DNA of 30,641 nt, taken from the IMG/VR virus record IMGVR_UViG_3300042305_000014, positions 1 through 30,641 of that record; one strand, written 5' to 3'. Position 1 is the first letter of the stretch, and each line of letters opens with the position of its first letter. The notes under the pieces were generated by a model that saw nothing but the letters and a program-made list of their open reading frames with translations, ran no database searches and was not told where the DNA came from. The translations under genes were made by a program, and so were the position numbers. Origin of the DNA: a virus. Shown piece by piece: positions 8,875 through 13,431 of this stretch.

Positions 8875-8921
8875 TTTGTAACCTCCGCGAAAGGTTTGTT
8901 TCTGCGATTCTGTCATTCTAC

Positions 8922-8945
8922 AAAAAAATGGGAGCATTCGCCCCC
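8922..8945 (-). terminator. Intrinsic terminator between early-left and late genes
   Basis: On the minus strand a 6-pair GC-rich stem (GGGGGC with GCTCCC, one G-U pair) closes a GAAT loop at 8945-8930, followed by seven T (8928-8922). The plus-strand form would have an A-C mismatch, so it is directional. It lies in the 102-base gap between the HNH-like gene stop (8977) and the small terminase start, and so separates replication genes from packaging genes. Late transcription must either start below it or pass it by antitermination. Confidence 0.7.
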
Positions 8946-8976
8946 AAAAGCTGGCAACTGCATTTTGTCAGCGTAC

Positions 8977-9303
8977 TCATTTTGCAATGTCCGGTACAGG
9001 AATGTCAACAGGCCATTGGTTTGTGTCCACTAACAATTGAACTGTTTTGAAGTGGGCTATGTTCCATGCTTGCTGTCTTTCAGCCTTTGACCATTTTGCA
9101 CCTTGGTCGATGTCGTAATGACAAGTTTGGCATAAAGCCGCAACCAGATTGTCATCGGCTTTTATTCCTCGGCCTTTACCGCCACCCCAATTGCTATGTG
9201 CTGCTTGAATTCCATTTTCTGTTCCACAAAGCTGACAGGATTGAGCCGCCACTAATTTTAGCAGTTTCTGGCTTCTCACATACTTGTGTTTCGGGTATTG
9301 CAT
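8977..9303 (-). CDS. HNH-type nuclease, DUF1364 / YbcO-like
   Basis: A 108-residue protein with CQLCG (residues 20-24), AAHSNWGGGKGRGIKADD (about 30-47), and CQTCHYDIDQGA (about 54-65). This order is the DUF1364 pattern, whose E. coli member YbcO is a prophage nuclease. The Cys pairs would bind zinc, and the His residues would be catalytic or metal-binding. It sits with rusA and ninB, the usual recombination neighbourhood in lambdoid phages. The gene overlaps the upstream zinc-ribbon gene by 110 bases in another frame. Confidence 0.75.
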   Translation of the reverse strand: MQYPKHKYVRSQKLLKLVAAQSCQLCGTENGIQAAHSNWGGGKGRGIKADDNLVAALCQTCHYDIDQGAKWSKAERQQAWNIAHFKTVQLLVDTNQWPVDIPVPDIAK

Positions 9304-9421
9304 ATTCTTTGGTGTAAAACTTGTGGTTGTTTTCGCACTGGCGCTTTCGGCTGACGAATTCGGGGTTTGATCGGGTGTCTAAAACTTTTAAGGTTTCAGA
9401 CCCACAGCGGGGACACATCAT
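9194..9421 (-). CDS. Small zinc-ribbon protein
   Basis: A 75-residue protein opening with MMCPRCGSETLKVLDTRSN and then RKRQCENNHKFYTKEY, similar in layout to the zinc ribbon at the front of the NrdR repressor. The fourth ligand appears to be His (CENNH) rather than Cys. Start 9421 is set by ATGA overlap with the ninB stop. No ATP-cone domain follows, so this is not NrdR itself. The last 36 codons overlap the HNH gene. Function unknown; nucleic-acid binding is an inference. Confidence 0.65.
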   Translation of the reverse strand: MMCPRCGSETLKVLDTRSNPEFVSRKRQCENNHKFYTKEYAIPETQVCEKPETAKISGGSILSALWNRKWNSSST

Positions 9422-9819
9422 GCTTCTATTCCTTTTTCTGCCATCCATGCCAAGAGCCATTCAATGAACTCTGAGCCTTCTTCTTTGGTGAATTTGTGGC
9501 TTTGTAGTCCCAATTGAACAACTCTCTCCCCGTCTAAACTTGGGGCGACCTTGCCGACCTTGCGCCCTGTCTCATGCGCCCATTGGTCAATTAAGAGCCT
9601 TTTCCAATCGTCTGATGACCAAGCACTGCCAGCGCCCTTCATTTGCTTGGCAACCATGTCAATCAGGGCATGGAACATATCATTCTGATCTGTGCTGCGG
9701 GTGGCTTTCTTGACCTCTAAGCGCAGTTGTTTACCAGCTTGTAAGGTTTCTTTAATCTTGGGCCATAGGTCTTTCAGCACTGTGTGGGCTTGGTGGGGGT
9801 TATAAAGTGAAATAATCAT
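9418..9819 (-). CDS. ninB: NinB-like recombination protein
   Basis: A 133-residue protein. The core KATRSTDQNDMFHALIDMVA and DDWKRLLIDQWAHETG is the NinB (lambda Orf) pattern. In lambda this protein binds single-stranded DNA and SSB and helps load the annealing protein. Start 9819 (MIISLYNPHQA) is set by ATGA overlap with the 26-codon gene upstream; the longer in-frame reading to 9885 would overlap that gene and has no ribosome site. Neighbours rusA and the HNH gene fit a recombination cluster. Confidence 0.82.
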   Translation of the reverse strand: MIISLYNPHQAHTVLKDLWPKIKETLQAGKQLRLEVKKATRSTDQNDMFHALIDMVAKQMKGAGSAWSSDDWKRLLIDQWAHETGRKVGKVAPSLDGERVVQLGLQSHKFTKEEGSEFIEWLLAWMAEKGIEA

Positions 9820-9896
9820 ATTGACTTTAAAAAGTAAATGACAAAAAACCAAAATATACTCAAACCCAAAGTAATTAAAATCCAATCTTTATTCAT
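9816..9896 (-). CDS. 26-residue membrane peptide between rusA and ninB
   Basis: A short gene: MNKDWILITLGLSIFWFFVI then YFLKSI. The ribosome site GAGG lies 6 bases before the ATG. Its start overlaps the rusA stop (ATGA, 9893-9896) and its stop overlaps the ninB start (ATGA, 9816-9819), so it exactly fills the gap in the chain of coupled genes. It would make a single membrane helix with a charged N-terminus. Function unknown. Confidence 0.65.
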   Translation of the reverse strand: MNKDWILITLGLSIFWFFVIYFLKSI

Positions 9897-10312
9897 ATTT
9901 GCCTCACTATTACTTCGACTTTTGCCAATTCACCATAAACCTTAGTGGCATGAATGGATGTGATTTGGGAATCATTCTCAAACACGATCTTGTCCATGCC
10001 ATCGATCACGCTCTTGATTACGTTATCCAAATCGGGCTTTTTGGTGTGTTTCTCAGAATCGCTTAAACAAGCCTCAGTGCGTTTTTTTGAGTATGAGGCG
10101 GGAACTGGAAAGGTGACATAAATAAACGCCTCCAAAGCCCCTTCTAGCGGGTTTGATGCGCCCATTGCACCTTTTGCCATCATCGCCACCTCGGATTCAT
10201 AGTTCTTTGTCTTTTCAGGTGTGTATGCAACAGGGAACTTGCCCCTTGTGGAAAACCTCGGTCTACCTTTGGCAACTGGGTGTCCATAAATCGTGAACAT
10301 GATCTGCATCAT
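9893..10312 (-). CDS. rusA: RusA-like Holliday junction resolvase
   Basis: A 139-residue protein. The N-terminus FTIYGHPVAKGRPRFST and the metal-binding core KKPDLDNVIKSVIDGMD (about residues 91-107) followed by FENDSQI are the RusA hallmarks; the usual Asp-Asp before Gln is Asn-Asp here. RusA dimers cut four-way junctions, serving recombination and resolution of packaging intermediates. It starts by ATGA overlap with the gene upstream (a second ATG follows directly at 10309). Confidence 0.87.
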   Translation of the reverse strand: MMQIMFTIYGHPVAKGRPRFSTRGKFPVAYTPEKTKNYESEVAMMAKGAMGASNPLEGALEAFIYVTFPVPASYSKKRTEACLSDSEKHTKKPDLDNVIKSVIDGMDKIVFENDSQITSIHATKVYGELAKVEVIVRQI

Positions 10313-10578
10313 TTTTTGTCTTTCTGCTCGTTCATGCGTTTTTTCAAGTCATCAGCAGCCGCTTGGCCTCGCCTCTTGGCAATATCCGCTAGAGTCTGTT
10401 GCCACCAGTATTGGGCTTCTCCCCTGCCCTCCTCCATCACCTTCTTGCGGTAGCGCCTGATCCATTCTTGGGCTTCTGTGTTCCTCATAGTCTCCTGTAA
10501 GTTCAAGCGCTCTTGTGATGACAAACTCGCTAAATTGTTGGCCTTCTCTGACTCGATTAAGGATGGCTGTCGCTTCAT
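10309..10578 (-). CDS. Small charged helical protein of early phage operons
   Basis: An 89-residue reading whose last 59 residues (from MRNTEAQEWIRRYRKKVMEE) look like the conserved part: the WIRRYRKKV, AQYWWQQTLADI and RRGQAAADDLKKRM elements recall a small phage protein family often found beside ninB and rusA genes. The true start may be ATG 10488, where AGGAG precedes it closely, leaving the first 30 codons to the overlapping gene in another frame. It ends by ATGA overlap with rusA. Function unknown. Confidence 0.6.
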   Translation of the reverse strand: MKRQPSLIESEKANNLASLSSQERLNLQETMRNTEAQEWIRRYRKKVMEEGRGEAQYWWQQTLADIAKRRGQAAADDLKKRMNEQKDKK

Positions 10579-10588
10579 GGTGTGTCAA
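10352..10588 (-). CDS. Overlapping small gene in a second frame, TTG start
   Basis: A 78-codon frame starting at TTG 10588, which overlaps the adenine methyltransferase stop (TTGA) and has an AGAGG ribosome site about 8 bases upstream. Residues 2-34 (THHEATAILNRVREG then FSEFVITRALELTGDY) look like a real amphipathic small protein, while the C-terminal half (rich in Gly, Pro, Gln) reads like non-coding overlap. The gene may be real for its first 35 codons, with the rest a by-product of the downstream gene's frame. Confidence 0.45.
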   Translation of the reverse strand: MTHHEATAILNRVREGQQFSEFVITRALELTGDYEEHRSPRMDQALPQEGDGGGQGRSPILVATDSSGYCQEARPSGC

Positions 10589-11253
10589 AACATTGCCTCT
10601 TGAACTTGTTTAGGTTGTTCAGATTCAAATAATTGTGGTTGTGCCGCTGCTAATTCAATGCGTTTGCAAGCAATGTCAAAGTATTTAGGTTCACGCTCAA
10701 TGCCAATAAACTTGCGTCCCATTTGAATTGCCGCAATTCCTGTTGTTCCACTTCCCATGAATGGATCAAGAATTGTTTTTGGGTTTGGTTTGCATTGTTC
10801 AATGCACCATTTCATAACTGCTATTGGCTTTTGAGTTGGATGTTCTTTTACATCTTTTAATGCCATTGCTCTTGAGTAATTTATTCTTCGTGCTGCTTTT
10901 TGTTGATTAGTCCAGGCTAATTCAAAGTCTGCCAACGAAAATCCATCTTGGCATTTGTCCCATGAAAGCCATCCCATTGATGGTGGAAGCCAATCTGTAA
11001 AGTAATTTCCACCCCAAACAATAACAATTTTTCCTTTTTGCAAAAATAAATCAAATGTTTCTTTTTCTGGTCTAACTTTATCCCAATGTAATTTTTCAAA
11101 ATTGTTCCAACCTGACATTCCACGACCACCAGCACTTTCTGCATTTATTCCATAAGGAGGGTCGGTAATTACTGCATCAACTTTGTCTATTGTTGGCAAA
11201 ATATCCAAGCAATCACCTAAATAAAGTGTTGCGTTTCCGATTTCAACTTTCAT
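10585..11253 (-). CDS. DNA adenine/cytosine-N4 methyltransferase, beta class
   Basis: A 222-residue enzyme. Motif IV DPPYGI is at residues 31-36 and the SAM-binding motif I DPFMGSGTTG at 163-172, preceded by HPTQKP (138-143). This order (IV before I) defines the beta class. DPPY favours adenine-N6 as target. No restriction enzyme is nearby, so it probably protects phage DNA. Base composition differs from its neighbours: four 60-base blocks I counted (10801-10920, 10981-11100) average about 32% GC, against 52% for one block in the adjacent cytosine enzyme. GGAGAA lies 7 bases before its ATG. Confidence 0.9.
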   Translation of the reverse strand: MKVEIGNATLYLGDCLDILPTIDKVDAVITDPPYGINAESAGGRGMSGWNNFEKLHWDKVRPEKETFDLFLQKGKIVIVWGGNYFTDWLPPSMGWLSWDKCQDGFSLADFELAWTNQQKAARRINYSRAMALKDVKEHPTQKPIAVMKWCIEQCKPNPKTILDPFMGSGTTGIAAIQMGRKFIGIEREPKYFDIACKRIELAAAQPQLFESEQPKQVQEAMF

Positions 11254-11974
11254 TTAAGATTCTCCATGCTGTTGCCGCCACTCTTGGAACTTGTGCATTT
11301 CCAATGGCTTTAATTCTGTCCACTTGTCCGGGAAGTCCATTATGAGTTCTGCATAATCCGGGTGAAAGTATTGAGCGCAATCCAGGCTCGTCCTTACCCA
11401 CTCCGTTGTAAAACTTGCTCTGTATTCTTGGCTTCCCCAATACCTCTTTTTTGCCGCCCCTCTCCACATACTTGTGACGGGGGTTGGTAGCCAACAACCA
11501 AATTCGTTCTCTCCGATGGGGTAGTCCAATGCAGTCTGCGCCCAACACTCCCCATTTCGCATCAAACCCCATTTTGGCCAGGTCTCCGAGAACTCGGTCA
11601 AGTCCCCTAGAAGTGAGTATTGGTGAGTTTTCCACGAACACGAATCGGGGCTGAACTTCACAAACGATCCTTGCCATTTCTCGCCACATTCCTGAGGCTT
11701 CTCCATCAATCCCTGCGCCTCGTCCTGCTGCACTGATGTCTGTACAAGGAAATCCTCCAGATACAACATCAACAATTTGTCTCCAAGGTTTTCCGTCAAA
11801 GGTTTGAACGTTATCCCAAATCGGGAAAGGCGGGAGAAGTCCGTCATTTTGTCGGGCGCACAGTACGCTTGCTGGGTAGGCTTCCCATTCGACTGCACAG
11901 ACTGTTCTCCAACCAAGGAGGTGTCCACCAAGTATTCCTCCACCAGCGCCTGCGAAAAGAGCCAACTCATTCAT
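11243..11974 (-). CDS. DNA C5-cytosine methyltransferase
   Basis: A 243-residue enzyme with the classical order: motif I LFAGAGGGILGG (6-17), motif IV GGFPCTDIS with catalytic C77, motif VI FVENS (113-117), motif VIII HRRERIW (153-159), motif X AIGNAQVPRVA (223-233). It is short for this family because only about 65 residues separate VIII and X, so the target-recognition region is small. It overlaps the P-like gene (ATGA) and the adenine enzyme by 11 bases. The whole gene is also open in another frame (11254-11970). Role: probably evasion of host restriction. Confidence 0.9.
   Translation of the reverse strand: MNELALFAGAGGGILGGHLLGWRTVCAVEWEAYPASVLCARQNDGLLPPFPIWDNVQTFDGKPWRQIVDVVSGGFPCTDISAAGRGAGIDGEASGMWREMARIVCEVQPRFVFVENSPILTSRGLDRVLGDLAKMGFDAKWGVLGADCIGLPHRRERIWLLATNPRHKYVERGGKKEVLGKPRIQSKFYNGVGKDEPGLRSILSPGLCRTHNGLPGQVDRIKAIGNAQVPRVAATAWRILNES
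11254..11970 (-). CDS. Second open frame nested in the cytosine methyltransferase gene
   Basis: A 238-codon frame starting 4 bases inside the methyltransferase ATG and ending 11 bases before its stop. GGGAG lies 7 bases before this ATG, a better spacing than to the methyltransferase ATG. The protein is Trp-rich: MSWLFSQALVEEYLV at the start, FSPDSCSWKTHQYSLLGDL in the middle, and MDFPDKWTELKPLEMHKF at the end. I recall (unverified) that proteins with these exact landmarks occur in sequence collections, often named methyltransferase although they lack its motifs. Whether it is translated is unknown. It may be a real overlapping gene or a passive shadow of a conserved enzyme. Confidence 0.4.
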   Translation of the reverse strand: MSWLFSQALVEEYLVDTSLVGEQSVQSNGKPTQQAYCAPDKMTDFSRLSRFGITFKPLTENLGDKLLMLYLEDFLVQTSVQQDEAQGLMEKPQECGEKWQGSFVKFSPDSCSWKTHQYSLLGDLTEFSETWPKWGLMRNGECWAQTALDYPIGENEFGCWLPTPVTSMWRGAAKKRYWGSQEYRASFTTEWVRTSLDCAQYFHPDYAELIMDFPDKWTELKPLEMHKFQEWRQQHGES

Positions 11975-12372
11975 GATCTCCCACCATATTGTTTTTTTAG
12001 TTCTGCCAATTTAGCTAGGGCTTCAGCCTTGATGCGATCACTTTCAATTTGCTCATGGATCGACATTTTTCGTTCAAGCAGCGTCGTGGTTATTGGTTTA
12101 ACAGGAATGTCAGGGCCTTGATTGCAAAGGTTTCTAAATTTAATTGCGCTTGGCACAAATTCCTCATTTAACTTACTTATGGCAAAGTCCATGCTTGGTC
12201 GATATGTCAGAAATCTTCCAAGTTGATTTGACCATTCTTGGCGAATTAAATTGTGGTCAACACCTTCCCAATGCCTGAGAAAAGCCGCACCATAAATTGC
12301 ACTCATGCGCCCAAAGATATAGTCCAAACCTTGTTCTGTTTCGCAAAAATCAGTTTCCAAGTAATTTGACAT
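11971..12372 (-). CDS. Replication protein P-like (helicase loader candidate)
   Basis: A 133-residue protein. The region IYGAAFLRHWEGVDHNLIRQ and WSNQLGRFLTYRPSMDFAI resembles the lambda P family, which brings the host DnaB helicase to the origin; lambda P is longer (233). The basic, helical C-terminus (RIKAEALAKLAELKKQYGG) is unmatched. Start 12372 (MSNYLETD) is chosen for the GGAGGA ribosome site upstream; the reading to 12396 lacks one. Position directly after the initiator gene matches the O-P order of lambda. The overlap with the initiator gene is 23 bases. Confidence 0.6.
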   Translation of the reverse strand: MSNYLETDFCETEQGLDYIFGRMSAIYGAAFLRHWEGVDHNLIRQEWSNQLGRFLTYRPSMDFAISKLNEEFVPSAIKFRNLCNQGPDIPVKPITTTLLERKMSIHEQIESDRIKAEALAKLAELKKQYGGRS

Positions 12373-13003
12373 TGCTTTGTCCTCCAAGTAAGCCACGGGT
12401 TAGGTTAGACAAAACATTAGCGTTTCGTTGACCAGTTTTGGTTAAATTTTTGTCTGCAACCCAATCGGCTTTAAATCCACGCCATCCACGAGCAGCACAT
12501 TCAGCCAATGCTTGTTCAAGTGTCCATCCAGCTTTATCGGCTTCTTTTTGAATTGATTTAATGACAGTCGTTGTAATAACAGCCCTGCTTGCTTTTCTTT
12601 GTTTTACAAAAGAATCCCAGACTTCTGGTGAAACGCCTTCAGGCGCTTTTGCCTTTGTCTCTTTCTCTTTCTCTACCTCTGTCTCTCTCTCTGTCTCTGT
12701 ACTATCAACTTGATATCCATTTGATATCGAATTGATATCATCTTGTTCCAGCCAGTGAGACAACTTGATAATGATTTCTTTAGTTTTAATTTCCGTCAAT
12801 CTAAGACGAAAAGCAAGGGTTTTGTTGTCAGGGATGCGCCCATCGTTTTCACTGGCAATCAACCAGAGCATGACCAAAACTTTGGCAGCCAAGGGGTCTA
12901 ATTCATGCCATTCAAGGTCATCAAGAATGTCACGATACAGCTTTACCCAAGGAGGCCGCCTATCCTTGAAATGCTGAAACTTTGTCCAGTTTTTAATTCT
13001 CAT
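12350..13003 (-). CDS. Replication initiator with internal iterons (lambda O-like role)
   Basis: A 217-residue protein. Residues about 15-85 (PPWVKLYRDILDDLEWHELD, then LAFRLRLTEIKTKEIIIKL) form a winged-helix region. A Glu/Lys/Thr linker follows (about 100-118). The C-terminal domain (WDSFVKQRKASRAVITTTV then AGWTLEQALAECAARGWRGF) resembles the C-terminal DNA-binding domain shared by phage replication proteins and DnaT-like primosome proteins. Three 11-base iterons lie inside the gene, as in lambda O. The start has no ribosome site; a U-rich tract and hairpin precede it. Confidence 0.68.
   Translation of the reverse strand: MRIKNWTKFQHFKDRRPPWVKLYRDILDDLEWHELDPLAAKVLVMLWLIASENDGRIPDNKTLAFRLRLTEIKTKEIIIKLSHWLEQDDINSISNGYQVDSTETERETEVEKEKETKAKAPEGVSPEVWDSFVKQRKASRAVITTTVIKSIQKEADKAGWTLEQALAECAARGWRGFKADWVADKNLTKTGQRNANVLSNLTRGLLGGQSNVKLLGN
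12653..12699. other. Polypyrimidine (minus strand polypurine) tract beside the iterons
   Basis: The plus strand is almost only C and T with a few G and one A across about 47 bases, ending against the iteron block. It encodes the Glu/Thr/Lys linker of the initiator. Strand-asymmetric tracts next to iterons can help strand opening; that role here is inference. Confidence 0.5.
12699..12742. repeat. Iteron cluster, candidate replication origin
   Basis: TTGATATC occurs at 12710, 12721 and 12732, exactly 11 bases apart, each containing the palindrome GATATC. On the minus strand a fourth, degenerate unit (GTTGATAGTAC) continues the phase at 12709-12699. Because 11 is not a multiple of 3, the repeats are not caused by repeated amino acids (the protein there reads DDINSISNGYQVDS). 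Iterons inside the initiator gene are the lambda ori arrangement, so this is the best origin candidate in the window. Confidence 0.65.
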
Positions 13004-13007
13004 AAAA

Positions 13008-13025
13008 AGCCCAAAAAAAAGGGCT
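13008..13025 (-). promoter_or_regulatory. Small hairpin competing with the leader terminator
   Basis: AGCCC and GGGCT flank eight T on the minus strand, forming a 5-pair hairpin 4 bases before the initiator ATG (13003). Its 5' arm is the 3' end of the large terminator stem (13021-13025 is shared), so both cannot form together. This is the geometry of an attenuator. The hairpin also lies where a ribosome site for the initiator would be expected, and none is visible. Confidence 0.45.
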
Positions 13026-13095
13026 ACACCTGAAGTCTCACCCTTGCGGATGTTGGCGGACTGGCGTAGTAACCAGCAGACTTCATGTGTAACCC
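13013..13095 (-). ncRNA. Three-way-junction RNA with intrinsic terminator, in the cro-initiator leader
   Basis: Reading the minus strand, 13095-13078 pairs with 13038-13021 over 18 positions (one A-G mismatch, one G-U). The enclosed 39 bases are fully accounted for: a 5-pair hairpin (13077-13060, loop TTACTACG), a 7-base linker CCGCCAA, and a 5-pair hairpin with a GCAA tetraloop (13052-13039). Eight T follow (13020-13013). It therefore reads as a compact structured RNA and a terminator upstream of the initiator, in the position of lambda tR1. Whether it acts in cis (attenuation) or as a released small RNA is open. No known family is claimed. Confidence 0.6.
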
Positions 13096-13125
13096 TACTA
13101 CATTAACACCGCCAAGTGTTTCCAT
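13024..13125 (-). CDS. 33-residue leader peptide ORF overlapping the structured RNA
   Basis: An ORF that starts 7 bases after the cro stop: METLGGVNVVGLHMKSAGYY then ASPPTSARVRLQV. Its TAG lies inside the 3' arm of the terminator stem, so a ribosome reading it would melt the structure. The ribosome site is weak (TAAG). It may be a leader peptide controlling the terminator, or a chance frame over a conserved RNA. I have an unverified impression that similar peptides recur in betaproteobacterial prophages. Confidence 0.4.
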   Translation of the reverse strand: METLGGVNVVGLHMKSAGYYASPPTSARVRLQV

Positions 13126-13132
13126 AATCTTA

Positions 13133-13285
13133 CTATACAAACCAATCAGGCCGCAACACCATCAATTGATAAAGCCTACCAGTTGGGATGGTTTTCCAAT
13201 TGTGTACTGCTGCCCTAGTGATGCCCAAGATGCGAGCAAGCTCACTCTGTGAGCCAGCCAATGTGATAGCTTTTTGTTTGTCCAT
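13133..13285 (-). CDS. Cro-like repressor (P22 Cro family)
   Basis: A 50-residue protein: MDKQKAITLAGSQSELARIL then GITRAAVHNWKTIPTGRLYQ. The helix-turn-helix QSELARILGITRAAVHNWK (residues about 13-31) and the short C-terminus match the P22 Cro pattern. It would bind the adjacent control region and reduce early transcription. No ribosome site precedes ATG 13285, while a strong extended -10 lies 6 bases upstream, so the mRNA is probably leaderless. A longer in-frame reading to 13396 would cross the promoter and is rejected. No partner CI repressor is seen. Confidence 0.78.
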   Translation of the reverse strand: MDKQKAITLAGSQSELARILGITRAAVHNWKTIPTGRLYQLMVLRPDWFV

Positions 13286-13291
13286 GAAATC

Positions 13292-13300
13292 AGTATAGCA
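13292..13300 (-). promoter_or_regulatory. Leftward early promoter, extended -10
   Basis: TGCTATACT on the minus strand is an extended -10 (TGn plus TATACT, 5 of 6 to consensus). No good -35 is found at 16-19 bases. Transcription would start at or within two bases of the A of the cro ATG at 13285. Confidence 0.55.
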
Positions 13301-13360
13301 AAATAAACATCTATACATTTGCAAAAAAGCAACACTAGGGAAAGTACTAATAAAAAAACC

Positions 13361-13388
13361 TTGTTGCGTGTTTAGTTTGGTGTACACT
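13361..13388 (+). promoter_or_regulatory. Rightward early promoter candidate
   Basis: TTGTTG (13361-13366) and TACACT (13383-13388) are 16 bases apart. The -35 is weak (3 of 6). The -10 overlaps the palindrome GTGTACAC, so a repressor could block it. The start would be near 13395, giving a leader of about 37 bases that ends in AGGAG before ATG 13432. Confidence 0.4.
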
Positions 13389-13431
13389 TGCGCCATGCCC
13401 TGAACTTCTTGGGGTCTATTTAGGAGATCAA

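Larger units (their letters stand above)
13286..13431. promoter_or_regulatory. Divergent early control region
   Basis: This gap between cro and the rightward operon is AT-rich and holds a leftward extended -10 and a weaker rightward promoter. Candidate operators are TTGC-A6-GCAA (13319-13332), AGTACT (13343-13348) and GTGTACAC (13380-13387, overlapping the rightward -10). No motif is repeated often enough to name a consensus operator. Confidence 0.5.

Noticed and set aside
9820-9885. N-terminal extension of NinB by 22 residues
   Set aside because: The extension is the shifted frame of the 26-codon membrane gene and has no ribosome site.
13133-13396. Longer Cro reading of 87 codons starting at 13396
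   Set aside because: It would cover the leftward promoter, and its extra 37 residues are hydrophobic and unlike Cro; the 50-residue form matches the family.
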